Assembly: GCF_036588685.1 (NCBI RefSeq) | Contig: NC_086386.1 | Span: forward strand, 71,546,682-71,610,681 | Length of the DNA: 64,000 bases | From: Mytilus trossulus | Lineage: Eukaryota; Mollusca; Bivalvia; Mytilida; Mytilidae | Reading direction: 5' to 3' | Part shown: one piece after another, positions 44,170 through 56,215 of the stretch | Numbering within the stretch: position 1 is the first letter of the stretch | Layout of the letters: every line of letters starts with the position of its first letter | Notes under the pieces: model-generated | The model's database searches: none | Told to the model about the DNA's origin: nothing | The model's input: only the letters and a program-made list of their open reading frames with translations | Program-made: the position numbers and the translations under genes

Positions 44170-45690
44170 TAAGTGCTGAAAGCAATGAGGATTAAAACAT
44201 CTGTTTTATTGTTTACGGGCACAGTAGCAGATAAGAAATTGTCGAGTCGATATGTATTGATTAAACTCAGATGAGATTTAAATAATGTTTAACTAGTTAT
44301 ATTTAAACAAACTATATCACAAAAAAATATGGGTGTTTTTTTAATTTAGTTTTGCAATAGTTTTTTTTTTAAGGAACGACTGTAATATTTTTTCTGTCAA
44401 TATAGAAATTACATTAAAAAAAATGTGGTGCGCACTGAATAATGCGTGTTTTTACATGGATGAATATGGAAATTAAGTCATTACACAGAAGCATATATAT
44501 ATTTAATACATGGGTCATCGTATTATAACAGATGTTAAAGATGTTCGCTACTCTATCTAAAATTAAAAAGCTTTTCAGGAGACTGTTAAAAAATAACAGT
44601 ATATAAATTATAAAAAAAAAAAAAAACAAACAAGAAAAAATGAGGGGTCCGTATGCTAATATTGAACATATAAGCCTTCGAATATTTAGCAGGAAAAAAG
44701 TCTCTCTAGATTTTTCATACTTTTGACCATGGTTGCCTTCTGATGGCTTTTTATGACACTATACATGCTATATGAGATCAAATTATGAAAAGGAAAGAAT
44801 ACGGTACTGGGCAATGTTGTTAATGGCAAAGGGGCGAACATGCCGTTGTCAGAGATGGAGTTATCATAACCTGTCATCGTATCGATTGTTATTGAATACT
44901 TTAATCCACAGTAATTTGTAATCGCTGACATGTTTTATGTATATGTAATCGTAATTTAATCGATAGTGGCAAAAGTTGGGATGTAATCATCGATTACTTC
45001 TTTTACATTTCGATTATTTTTATAACCTATAATTAGGGTGGTTTTATATACAAACAAAAGGACTAAATTATGCATGTTATTTAATTATGAATTTTGATCT
45101 TTACAATTACCCGAATTGATTTATTATTCTACTTTTTATATTTTGTTTTCAGAGAAAACTTCTATTATTGTAATTAAATATGTTAAAATGTACCTGTTTA
45201 TTATGAAAACAAATAACAAGCTAACTAAAGTCAGTTTATATATAAGCATTCTTTTTTAACCTTATGAATAAGGAATTGATGCAATGCGATGTCATCTCTC
45301 ATTCGTGTTGAATTTCAAAATTATAAGATTGTTTTAATATTTCTGATTCTCAGTAAGAGATTCCATCTAGGACACTACTGTCAAGTTTTTATTTCAAAAC
45401 AATGCTTTAAATGCTGTTTTTGATTTAAGTTCTAAATTTCCACTATAGTGACTGAATACAAACGTTAAATTTTGAAGCATATAATTGACAGTAATTGAAA
45501 AGTTATGTAATTTAGTAGATTAATTTCATGAATCTAAGTGAACGACTATAACAGGTGCAATACAGAAATTGGACAAAAATGTCATTGGAACATATTTATT
45601 TACAGATAAACATTAGCTTGTACTGCATGACATGTAACAATATTTGTCTATACCAACTTCTAACAAATTAAGTCATCTCACAGGCCTCCA
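44170..45690. other. AT-rich spacer, no gene seen
   Basis: Contains poly-A/T tracts and stop-rich frames only. I found no repeat family, splice-supported exon or RNA gene. Confidence 0.4.
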
Positions 45691-45769
45691 GAGTTTTTGG
45701 AAAATTTAGTGTTTACCAAAAAACCGGTTTGGCCACAACATCAAAATTTCAAGTCACTTTCAATGCATT

Positions 45770-46460
45770 TATTAGAAACAGAGGACTTTGTAGCAAATAT
45801 ACACAAGAGAAAATCTACAGCCTTAAACAAAGAGATTTTTGTTAATTTGAAAAAAAAATGGAAAATAGACAACTCACTTGCTTTTCAATGATGTGATAGC
45901 GTTTATTTTTCACAAAAAGTTCTAAGCAACCTTTAAATTTCAAAACACCTCGTGCTGAGTCACTAAAGTCGAGTGCACCCTAAAAGGTGTACTTGATCTG
46001 GTCAATTGATATTTGTTTCAAGGAGTATGTACCCTTCTGTTGCTTCAATGCTAAACATATGGAAGTTTTATAGGAAATCCACAGCCTTTATCCTTGTTCT
46101 CTCATATTTGGCAATAGGATGACCGATAGATATAGGATTATTGCATGCAGTGCTAGCATTGATTTCCTTAAAACAAGTTTATTAAATTAAATGTAGTTAT
46201 TGGTTAGAAACAAATTAAAATATGGACCAAATCAAGTACACCTTTTAGGGTGCGCTCGACTTTAGTTACTCTGCACGAGGTATTTTTGAATTTACAGTTT
46301 GGTTAGAACTTTTTGTGAAAAATAAACATAAGCACATCATAGAAAAGCAAGTGAGTAATCTATGTTTCAAATCTTATAACAAATATCTCTTTATTAAAGG
46401 CTGTGGATTTTCTATAAAATCTTGCTTTATTTGCCACAAAGTACTCTTTTTCTATTCGAT
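45770..46460. repeat. Long inverted repeat (arms about 230 bp, spacer about 210 bp)
   Basis: Left arm about 45775-46006 (ACTCACTTGCTTTTCAATGA, TTTATTTTTCACAAAAAGTT, ACTAAAGTCGAGTGCACCCT, AAAAGGTGTACTTGAT). It is the reverse complement of about 46216-46455 at high but imperfect identity. A second inverted pair lies at 46120-46210 versus 46606-46695, and a direct copy of 46022-46135 lies at about 46720-46840. Transcripts could fold into a long hairpin. No protein seen. Confidence 0.75.
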
Positions 46461-46849
46461 CCAATGCAACAATAAATAATAGTGCTTTGCATCAAGTTTC
46501 TCCCTAGTATATGTTCAAAATGGCCTGTCTCGTCTCTATTATTCATTATATCTGTAGTTTTGATACAATTGATGTTAAAAAAATCGTACAAAAATGGCTA
46601 CAGAAGGGTACATAAACCTTAACCAATAACTACATTAATAAACTTGTATCAAAGAATCAATTCTAGCACTGCATGCAATAATCCTATATCTATCAGCCAC
46701 CAAATTTCCAAATATCCTTTAGGATTATGTAACCTTGTGTTGATTCAATGTTAAACATATGGAAAGTTTTAGGAAAATGACATCATATACCCTTGTACTG
46801 TCATATTTTGCAATTTGATGACTGATATATATATATATGTAAAATCGGT

Positions 46850-48050
46850 CTCCCTTATTTGCTCCCCTGGGCAACTTAGAGTTAGGGTAACATGTGATTA
46901 TCAATAAAATTGAAAAAATTGAAAAAATCAAAGCGCTGTAAGCACTGTAGGCAGTAAACCAAAAACCAAGGCAAACATAATTATGAAAACTGGCAATGTT
47001 GGTTCAATTTATTTTTTTAAAGATTTAAAAGAACAAACATTAAACATTCATATATAATTGTACATTTATGTTCATTTAATGAATTAATCATTAAGTCAAA
47101 TAATTCATATTTTATCAAGGTTTTCAATAACAACGCATATATCAAGTATATTTTTTTCGGGGTCATGAGTCTTGAGTCAGCAGTGGTCTATATTCGCAAT
47201 TATTGCAGTTCTTCTAGTTGATCGTAATTGTTCGTATTAATTGACCGTTTGTAGTTCAAGTTGACTTTAGTACGAGCTTGTTCAAGTATGAATGGACTTG
47301 CTTGAGTTTGAGTTCTACAGTACAAAAGTTATGAGACACAAATCAGACAAATGTTTACTACTACAGGGATCATATCAAAATTTGTTTACACATATCTTTG
47401 GTTTTCAATTCTAATGTTTATATTTATTTACAATGCAAAGATGTATTTTGTCATCTGTCTGATTTTTTTTTTAAATGATAGCCAAAACCCGCTTCCGGAA
47501 TCATATTCGATATTGTAATTTCTGCTCACGTCAGCCGTTTTGTTTTCAATGTTGTTTTTGTCAGATACGATTTTACTCGAATTTACACATTCTTCATTGG
47601 CGACTTTCTGTATAAAGCTAGCCGTTGAACAAAATAAACATCGCTGTCATGAATATTAATGCTAAAAACAAGTTTTGAAATCGTTTATTAGGATACTTTG
47701 GTAAAAATGTTTGCAAAGTTATTTTTTAATTCCTTTTAGGTCGGGCATGTCAAGAGTAGCTGGTAACTAAGTCGAATTCCGACTGCAAAAGTGGGAGATC
47801 GCAGACCGCGGACAACCGCTTAATTGAAAAGATACAAAAGTTTTGTCTTATAATTAAAATTGCCGCCAACAGCATGAACAGTAGAACTTATTTTTAGACA
47901 ACAGACGTAGTTGACTACGTATTAAAGACAAACAATATTCCTACGACTTTTGCCATTTGGGAAATATAAACTGCTTGTCTTCGGCAATAAAACCTTTCAT
48001 ATATTTGTTCTTTGACAGCTTAGCCAAAATCTCAGAGGATATTAAACTAC
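46850..48050. other. Spacer, no gene seen
   Basis: AT-rich with no coding or RNA gene recognised. An imperfect TTGACC/GTTCAAG-rich stretch occurs at 47200-47310. Confidence 0.35.
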
Positions 48051-48059
48051 ATAAAGATT

Positions 48060-48310
48060 CATAGTGTGCCCTACTTCCTATGTGCAACTTTAAAACTTTT
48101 GGATAAATCGACGATCATTTAAGGTTCATCATAACAAACGGACCAATATGGCTGTATTTACATGCCAAAAATTACTCTGAGTACAGACTTACCTGTAAAG
48201 TTGGAAAAGTTTTAATGCCTAGCATCCACTAGATATAATAAAGTTAAATGCATTTTGTGTTTCAGAAAGATAAAATATCTTTTGGATTTTGATAGGCATT
48301 TATTTTCTTT
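48060..48310 (-). repeat. Inverted-duplicate block, left copy (carries splice-donor-like CAGGTAAGT)
   Basis: The reverse complement is similar to 51880-52075: AATAAATGCC.ATCAAAA, AAATGCATTTA, GTGGAT.CTAGGCATTAAAAC, ACAGGTAAGT and TTTGTTATGATGAACCTTAA. The two copies point away from each other. Role unknown. Confidence 0.6.
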
Positions 48311-48639
48311 CATGCAAAAGGTGTGAAAATTGACTAAGTTGTGGTACAACTATGAGATGCTCCCTCAGGTTAATCAAAGAGCTGAAAGCTCTGAGGAAAA
48401 ATGACGCCACTGTCTATATATTGGGATAGTCTTTATGCAAGTCTTGATTTTCACATACCGTATTTGCTTAACAATGCAACATGTCTCGTAAGCATATAAT
48501 TGATATTTGTATATGTGTGTGTGTGAAGTGAAGGTGACAACTGGCTGGTTTTTTTAAGACAAATAAATAGGTCAAGACTACCTGAATTGTACAAATAAAT
48601 ACCGTGGAAAGGCTTGTATATATATCTCACTGGTACATA

Positions 48640-50040
48640 GTTTGAATCCTGGTCCGTTCGCGCCTATTCACATTTTCGCCCACTCTTGTTCTCCCCCTTT
48701 CACTTTCACACCCTACATAGTCGCACCCAATCTTAATTGGTTTTGTGTTAAATAACTCTGTAAGCAAGTGTTTTCTTATAAGTATTATAGTTGTCATTGT
48801 CTCAAAATAAAGTGAGACAGTTTTTTTTTTTTGTGTTGAATAAATCTTAATCATGTTTGCATCGGAACTAAACACATTTATTCTAAAAACAGTTGTTGGC
48901 ATGACACGGGTTAAATGTTCTTCTCATATATGTTATGATGGTATGATACTAAACCCCTAACGGGAAGGATTGTGCCTGATGTTCATATGATGAAATCATA
49001 ATTTTTCAGTCAGTTTAATTAAAGTCTGGAGCTGGCATGTCGGTTAACTGCTAGCAGTCTGTGTTGTTATTTATGTATTATTGTCATTTTGTTTATTTTA
49101 TTTGGTTACATCTTCTATTATCCGACTTGGACTTCTCTTTAACTGAATTTTAATGTGCGTATTGTTATGCCTTTACTTTTCTACATTGGTTAGAGGTATA
49201 GGGGGAGGGTAGAGATCTCACAAACATGTTTAACCCCGCCGCATTTTTGCGCCTGTCCCAAGTCAGGAGTCTCTGGCCTTTGTTAGTCTTGTATTATTTT
49301 AATTCTAGTTTCTTGTATACAATTTGGAAATTTGTATGGCGTTCATTATCACTGAACTAGTATATATTGTTTAGGGGCCAGCTGAAGGACGCCTCCGGGT
49401 GCGGGAATTTCTCGCTACATTGAAGACCTGTTGGTGACCTTCTGCTGTTGTTTTTTTATTTGGTCGGGTTGTTGTCTCTTTGACACATTCCCCATTTCCA
49501 TTCTCAATTTTATTTGGATAGGGTATTGTTTAAAATAATAATAATCCTTTCTAAATAAAGTGGTATTTTGTCAACGTTTTATTTTGTGTTGAATAACTCT
49601 TAATCACGTTTTGGTAAGTGTATTGCTATAACTTTGTTTCATTGACTTGTTTCAAAATGAAGTGAGATTCTGACTATGTTCTTTTCTGTGTGTTGAATAA
49701 ATTTTATCATGGTTATAATATTGGATTGCTATATTTTGGTTCCTATATTTTATTGCTTCGTTGTTTCAGATCAAAGGGACCAAGCTGTTAAAAACAATTA
49801 TCTTTTGTGTTTTTCCTTTAAAATCTTCAATGTTTTACTCATACCAAGCTATAAATACATTCAGTATTCACACCAAAGCAATTTAAAACAATCATGATTT
49901 TCCAATTATTCAACTTGAATTTGAATTAAAATTGGGCGCGAATGAGTAGAGTGCGAACGGACCTTCGGTGCGAACGTGCGAGGTGCAAGGTGCGAACGTG
50001 TAGGGTGCGAACGTGTATTAGGCGCGAACAGACCTGATAC
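48640..50040. mobile_element. Possible element bounded by inverted GTTCGCGCC repeats
   Basis: ATCCTGGTCCGTTCGCGCCT (48646 onward) and the reverse complement of GGCGCGAACAGACCTGAT (about 50021-50038) pair imperfectly. Similarity continues inwards (GCACCCAATCTTAATT versus GCGCCCAATTTTAATT). The right end has degenerate GTGCGAACGTG tandem copies (49945-50020). A family D repeat (49130-49515) is inserted between two direct copies of a TGTTGAATAA...TCTCAAAATAAAGTGAGA module. Confidence 0.35.
49130..49515. repeat. Dispersed repeat family D, reverse orientation
   Basis: CATGTTTAACCCCGCCGCAT, GCCTGTCCCAAGTCAGGAGT, GGGGCCAGCTGAAGGACGCC and ATTCCCCATTTCCATTCTCA match 37270-37560 reversed, more completely. 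Confidence 0.65.
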
Positions 50041-50284
50041 CACATAGTCTGAACCCCTTCTCCCACAAGACATTAAGTAAATAATCTTTTTGTTACTGTT
50101 ATCAAAGGTCTAATGAAACTGAGGTAATTTCAAACATTTGTCAAAGAATTCTAGTCAAACCGGCACCTGGTTAAATTGGCAAATCAGCAAAAAGAGTAAA
50201 AATAAGAAAGGGTTTGCCAGAATTTTTTTCAGTATTTAAGCAAAAAGAGTTAAATACTAACTTTCACATTTTTGGGTGTTCATG

Positions 50285-50410
50285 TAGTCCAAATAATTAT
50301 AACGTCTTGAAAGGCTATTATATTTTTTTTTCTTTGACGCCTTACGTCGATGTAAGGCGTCAAAGAAAAAAATATAATAGCCTTTCAAGACGTCATAATT
50401 ATTTGGACTA
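50285..50410. mobile_element. Near-perfect 126 bp palindromic (foldback) element
   Basis: TAGTCCAAATAATTATAACG...GACGCCTTACGTCGATGTAA...CGTCATAATTATTTGGACTA. Arms of about 60 bp with one or two mismatches and almost no loop. Same outer motif as the element at 50493-50672. Confidence 0.8.
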
Positions 50411-50492
50411 GGTGATCATGTACATCTTGTATATATTTATTTTTCTCATCTAAATGACTTTTTTGGTGTATTTTTAATGATATATATATGAG

Positions 50493-50672
50493 TAGTCCAA
50501 ATAATTATTATGTCTGGCAAGGCTTTTTTAATTTTATTCTGGGACGACCGCAAGACTATGTTAATTTTTTTCTGGGACGCCTTCATTCCGAAGCCTTCCT
50601 ACGAACTTCGTAGGAAGGCTACCCAGAAAGAAAAAAAAATATACTTGCCAGGCGTCATAATTATTTTGACTA
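50493..50672. mobile_element. Second foldback element with the same termini
   Basis: TAGTCCAAATAATTATTATG at the left pairs with GGCGTCATAATTATTTTGAC at the right. An inner perfect hairpin AGCCTTCCTACGAACTTCGT / AGGAAGGCT lies at about 50600. Both elements appear to be members of one MITE family. Confidence 0.7.
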
Positions 50673-50679
50673 ATACATG

Positions 50680-51870
50680 AGATATTGGATATTTTTATGC
50701 ATTAGTTTAACCAATTGAGCATTTTATAGGATTGTTGGTTTAATGCTGTTTAAACTTTACTGAAAAAAACACCTTGAGTTTGATAATTATTTGGCATGAA
50801 AGTTTGATTTATTGAAAGGGACTCATAGTTTTCCATTTTATTTTAATAATTGTCTAATTGTTAAAACAACAGTTGGGTAAGGGCTTTGTTGTTAACCTTT
50901 ATACACAACAACATATTCACTTTGGTTTCGTTGTTTACATAAATACTCAACAACATATTCACTATGTATTTGGTAACGGTTATTAATTAATTGAATAGAA
51001 AATATTATAACAACTATTATTGGATGCCGAATTGACGTCAAATAGGTGCCGATTTGACCAGATGCCAATTTAACCAGGTGCCGACTTGACTTGTACGTTT
51101 CAATTCCTCTGCGATCGTTTGCGGTATTTTCTTGAGGAAACCTATTTTCCATTATCAAAGAGAAGAAGAAACTGCTTGAAAATGATTCTGGAACGCTTCA
51201 TGATTGTTAAAATAAGTTTAATTCACTCAAACAACTATTTTGAAACTTGCGATGTTTAAACAGGAAGTTTCAAAAGCACGTGTAAAAGAAGAAATTAACC
51301 GTTGAAAGTGGAAATCCGTACATGACAGATATCACTATAGTACAACTTTGATAGTAAAACAGTTCCATCCTTTTGTAGAACAGTCTTTAATATACCTATC
51401 ACATTAATGTTTGAAGGGTCTTAAGCTTATTCAAATCATATAAGTCGGTATGAAACACCAAAACGGAATGAACAATAACCGATTACGTTTTGTAGTTTAC
51501 AAATTCTAAACTGGTTCCCGTCAAACACTTTGTTCGGGTGTAGTGGAATACAAGCAGAAACCAGATAGAGTGTAAACTGGTTCCTGGCTGATAACTACAC
51601 CATGATCATGCATAATGATAACACAAGCACATTAAAGTTTGTATGGAAAATAGTAAATATGAAAACAAGCGCGGTAGGCAGAGAAATGTAATGAAGTTCA
51701 GGTCGCCAGTAATGGAACAATGACTGCGTCATTTTCCAAAAACCGTTTTGTGTTGTTTTCATTGTACTTAATTGACATGGACACCAGGTATCTTTACATC
51801 TATAGGTGAGTTAAAGAGATTATCTGAGTCAGTGAGTGGACAGTATCAAAGTAATTCAGGTGTTTGTTTA
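50680..51870. other. Spacer, no gene seen
   Basis: Contains short imperfect repeats of GGTGCCGA.TTGAC (51040-51090) and ACAACATATTCACT (50907-50960). No exon or RNA gene recognised. Confidence 0.35.
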
Positions 51871-51879
51871 TTTTTGCAC

Positions 51880-52075
51880 CTTCTGAAGAAAGGAAATAAA
51901 TGCCCATCAAAAACCAAGAAAGATTAATCTTAAACACGAAATGCATTTAGCTTTTATATATCTTGTGGATACTAGGCATTAAAACTTTCCAAACAGCACA
52001 GGTAAGTATACACAGAGTAGTTTTTGAGGTGAAAATACGTCCATATTTGTCCATTTGTTATGATGAACCTTAAGT
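51880..52075 (+). repeat. Inverted-duplicate block, right copy (splice-donor-like CAGGTAAGT at 51999)
   Basis: Mirror of 48060-48310. GTAAGT begins at 52002 after AACAGCACAG. If these are first exons of divergent transcripts they are non-coding or carry only 5' UTR; no ATG-led frame is evident. Confidence 0.55.
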
Positions 52076-52434
52076 TTTTTTCTGGTCATATTTTTTGTAA
52101 TCAAGAACTAAAAGTATGAAAAAACTGTCCAATTAGTTATAAATAACATAACATCCAGCTAGATAATAACAATGACACATATTTCACCATTTATTGTGTA
52201 GCACACATATCTAGGGAGCTCGCATAACATGCATACGGCAGCTTTACTGCCTAAAAACTGTTCATAGCATTTATAAATCAGTTGATAATACGTTGATAGA
52301 AACATATGTGAAAAGGCAGGATGAGAAAGTGAATATTTTTAGTAAACTGTCGGATTCAAAATTACTTAATATAATAAGGATATAAGACATACGATATACA
52401 TATAGCTGTTTGTTTATTTATTTAATATTGGATT

Positions 52435-52740
52435 TAGGTGTTAGGGGGAGTTGGAATTAATTTCACAAAAAATGTTTTAGTCGGCCAAATTGTACTTACT
52501 GTCCCAAGTCAGGATGGCCTGGCCCTTTCAAGTCTTGTTTGCTTTTTTATAATTTGAGGTTAACTTATACCATGTATAAGTTCTGGAGGTTAATGTAGCT
52601 TTCATTTTGCTGAATTAGTAAACACATTTGCTTATTAGCAAAAGGAAGCCCGTCTCAAGATGCAGGATTTTGTCACTGCGTTTTCCGGCTCTTATGTTGT
52701 TTTGTTGTCTTTTTGACACATTCCCCTTTCTATTCATTCT
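52435..52740. repeat. Dispersed repeat family D, reverse orientation, diverged
   Basis: TGTCCCAAGTCAGGATGGCC and TTTTGACACATTCCCC match the 49130 copy with many changes. Confidence 0.5.
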
Positions 52741-52869
52741 AACTTTAAAGATACAACCAAAGACAACCAAACTAAACTAAATCCCTTGATAAGGATGCAG
52801 AGATTTTTCTGGAAATAGTGTTTAACTTGTCAAAAATTAAGTAACAACAGAAATGTGCAGTCAGTAAAA

Positions 52870-53285
52870 TAACAAAAAAAAGGCGAACTTCAAGAAAAGT
52901 CCAAATCACAACATTTCTTATCAAATGGCAAATTTAAAAGTCCAAACGCATCAAACGAAGGGAAACAACTGTCATAATCAGGACCTGTTACGTGTATTTC
53001 CTCATGTAGAAAATGGTGATTTAAACCTTGGTTTATAGCTAGTTAAACATCCAATTTCTATGACAGCCACATACAATGTCACTGTACGTGTTAAAAACAA
53101 TGTGTGAACAAAACTTAACTGAACTAGTATATATATTTGTTATGGGGCCAGCTGAAGGACACCTCCGGGTGAGGGAATTTCTGTCTGCATTGAAGACCTG
53201 TTGGTGACCTTCTGTTGTTATCTGCTCTATAGTCGGGTTGTTGTCTCTTTTACACATTCCCCATTTTCATTCTCAATCTTATATG
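52870..53285. repeat. Family C fragment joined to a family D fragment
   Basis: 52870-53110 matches the family C copy at 17215 (AAAGTCCAAACGCATCAAAC, TTTATAGCTAGTTAAACATC). From 53115 it switches to family D reversed (GGGGCCAGCTGAAGGACACC, TTGAAGACCTGTTGGTGACC), so one inserted into or beside the other. Confidence 0.6.
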
Positions 53286-53598
53286 ATAGGAAAAAATGTC
53301 AAAAATAGCAAATTTCAATAAAAAAAATTATATTCAAAGTCATAATTAAAATTTCTTAATATTCAAGTTCCATGGGGTGGTTTACGTGTGGAGGTGTACA
53401 TTTTTAAGTTAAGTTCAAAGAAACAAATAAATACACAATATTAAGTATTCATTATTTTCTTGATATTTTAAATTATCACAGAACAAGGTTAAAATTTAAA
53501 AAATATATAAAAAAAATCTTAATCACAAAATATAAACATGATAAACATTTAATCATAAAAACATATAAATCATTAAAAAATATGGCAACAACCAATTA

Positions 53599-54048
53599 CA
53601 AGGGGTACAATCAAAATCATGTGATGGATATACACACACCGGAAGTTACAGTCGAACTCGCCGCTTGAAAGGTCAGTAGTTGCATTTTCTTGTTTATATC
53701 GATTAAATTTTGATTAATGAGTTGGTACTCCGAATGTCGGATAGTATGTAGTTTTAAAATACACAATTGTTTTTGCTAGAAAGCGTGCAGTTATTGCAAA
53801 CACTTCGACACAGTTATCTGGTGAAATTTTCGAACTGTGTTGAAGTGTTAGCATTAACTGCACGCTTTCCAGCAAGGATAATTGTGTATTTCAAAACTAG
53901 ATAGTATCCGACATTTGATGCACTACCTTATTTATTAAATTTTATTGATATAAACAAGTAAATACGACTACTTTCCTTTCAAGCGGTCTGCTCGACTGTT
54001 ACTTCCGGTGTGTGTATATCCATCACATGATTTTGATTGTACCCCTTG
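53599..54048. mobile_element. Foldback element with 5 bp target-site duplication
   Basis: Outer ends CAAGGGGTACAATCAAAATC (53599) and GATTTTGATTGTACCCCTTG (to 54048) are exact reverse complements. Pairing continues through CATGTGATGGATATACACAC...CCGGAAGT to a central hairpin near 53800-53860. AATTA flanks it on both sides (53594-53598, 54049-54053). No coding capacity. A clean non-autonomous insertion of about 450 bp. Confidence 0.85.
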
Positions 54049-54054
54049 AATTAT

Positions 54055-54860
54055 ACACAAAAAAACTAGTAAATTAAACACACAAACATAAACAGGCTCA
54101 AATGAACCGCAATTACTGATCCTGATCTAGTATATTTTAGAAATAATAACATTACAAATATTAAAAGATAAATCTTTTTAGAGCATTTCAAAAAGCTCTA
54201 GATATAAAAATTACAAGCTCATTACTCATAAACATAACTAAAAAGACACCCTTTTCTGGAAATATTTTCCAAGACCCCATCTCCATTTATCCTTAAATCA
54301 AATAACTTAAATATAAACCTATGTTATAAATTTCATATTATTCTGGCAAGATTTGTCAACATCAAAGCACTTACAAAATAAAATTATTTTACTTGTAATG
54401 TATATTTACAATATATTATAAAGTTTTGAATTCCATAAATACTGTCAAGAATTTTACACATAGGAGAGGTCACAAGGCAATTTTCTGTATAATTAAAAAT
54501 TCCAAGGACCGTTAATGATTTTAAAATAGTTGATCAGCTAAGATTTTTCTATTTCACACAAGATATTGCTAATATAAAACAATGATATACGTTTCATAAA
54601 AATCTGTCAAGAGTTGTACACATGAGAGCACTGACGATGTAATTTCCCAACATTGTCCAAGGGCCAAAACTCTTTTTAAATAATTGATCAGCACTGATTT
54701 ACAAACTCGTACATGACATTGCTTATATAAACCTATAATATAAGTTCATAAAAATCTGCACATATTTTAAATATGAAAACACTTGCAAGACTCGAGAGAC
54801 TTACAGACAGACCAATGTCCAGTATTTTTATGTCCCCTTGCAATGTGTTGCGCAAAATCC
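54055..54860. other. AT-rich spacer, no gene seen
   Basis: Contains loosely repeated segments (TTTTAAATA.TTGATCAGC, ATATAAACCTAT.ATA) but no coding or RNA gene recognised. Confidence 0.35.
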
Positions 54861-54866
54861 AAAAAC

Positions 54867-55260
54867 ATGAAAATGTAGTATGATTGCCATTGAGACATCT
54901 TTTCACTATTGACCAAATTGTATGATATTGTGATTTCATAATAGAAACTATAATAGGTTACTGAATGGCCTTCAACAATGAGCAAAACAGATATTGCATA
55001 GTAAGCTATGTATACAGAAAGGCCTATACATTGCAAATGTAAAAATGTAAAAATGTACAAATCAATTAATAAAAACATTTAGATTTATGTTCAAAACAAT
55101 TAACGAATAACATAAATGATATACAGCAACAAATCACAGGCTCTCAATTTGGAACAAGCACATGTACAAAACGTTTTTATAGGTGGCCAACCCTCCCAAT
55201 TCATTGGACATTGGGACAACAGCATAACATTCGAACAAACCATATATATCAGTTAAAAAA
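54867..55260 (-). mobile_element. 5'-truncated retroelement tail (RT1 family), diverged
   Basis: TGTAGTATGATTGCCATTGA, GGCCTTCAACAATGAGCAAA and CACAGGCTCTCAATTTGGAA resemble the reverse complement of the RT1 tail. Confidence 0.55.
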
Positions 55261-55687
55261 CACTGAGGTGCTCAAATATAAAGAATAGATAATCTGAATG
55301 AACAACAACATATCAAAGGAATAAACTTCAAACTATAAATACTATATACTATATACTAAAAAGTATATTTGGAGATTCTAAAGAGCCTGTGTCTCTCGCC
55401 TGTGTCTCTCGCCTGTATCTTCAATAACCTTTCAGTAGAAAACATCATTAAAGGAAAATAACTCTAATAAGAGTTAACTGACAATTTCTTTCATGTTTAC
55501 ATATTTGTACGATCCTATTATGCTAATTTCCCTTTTAAAAGTTTCTATAATAGTTTTCAGGCCTCTATAATAACTTTTTTTTCAACTTGTCCAGTAGGAC
55601 AAGTACATAACGAAAATTACTTGCACGAATGAAATTGTTACTTGTCCAAAAAAAAGTTTATTTAACATTTTTAAGTTCAATCAATAA

Positions 55688-55775
55688 AAAAAGAAGATGA
55701 GGTATGATTGCAAATGTGATAACTTTCTGCAAAAGACCAAATGACAAATTAATAACCATAGGTCACCGTATTGCA
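55688..55775 (-). mobile_element. Very short RT1-family tail
   Basis: AAAAAGAAGATGAGGTATGA, TTGCAAATGTGATAAC and AATAACCATAGGTCACCGTA. Confidence 0.5.
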
Positions 55776-55882
55776 AGTATTGTTTTTTTACTTATGATCA
55801 AATATGATTTTGTGAATTTTATGGTAAATAGTGTCTTCATTTTTATTTGAAAAATATCTTTATTAGACAAATTACCAGTATC

Positions 55883-55916
55883 AGAGACATATATACACCT
55901 ATGTATATATGTCTCT
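55883..55916. repeat. 34 bp palindrome AGAGACATATA...TATATGTCTCT
   Basis: Perfect outer arms of at least 14 bp. The same arm sequence recurs twice at 63743-63804. Confidence 0.7.
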
Positions 55917-56000
55917 GCCAGTATGGTATTTATTATGAGGAACAGAATAAGGTAGAAAAGGGAGGTACTGATTTGTCTTGGTCAGGAAATTCGTTCTCCT

Positions 56001-56215
56001 GTGTTGCCAAACTGTCTATTAATCATGTTTACTAAATATGTCTCCTATGGTGCCAAACTGTCTATTAATCATGTCTACTAAATATGTCTCCTATGGTGCC
56101 AAACTGTCTATTAATCATGTCTACTAAATATGTCTCCTATGGTGCCAAACTGTCTATTAATCATGTCTACTAAATATGTCTCCTAAGGTGCAAAACTGTC
56201 TATAAATTGGACTTG
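56001..56215. repeat. 46 bp tandem repeat, about 4.5 copies
   Basis: Unit TGCCAAACTGTCTATTAATC / ATGTCTACTAAATATGTCTC / CTATGG starts at 56005, 56051, 56097 and 56143, then a degenerate partial copy. Nearly identical units suggest recent expansion. Confidence 0.9.
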
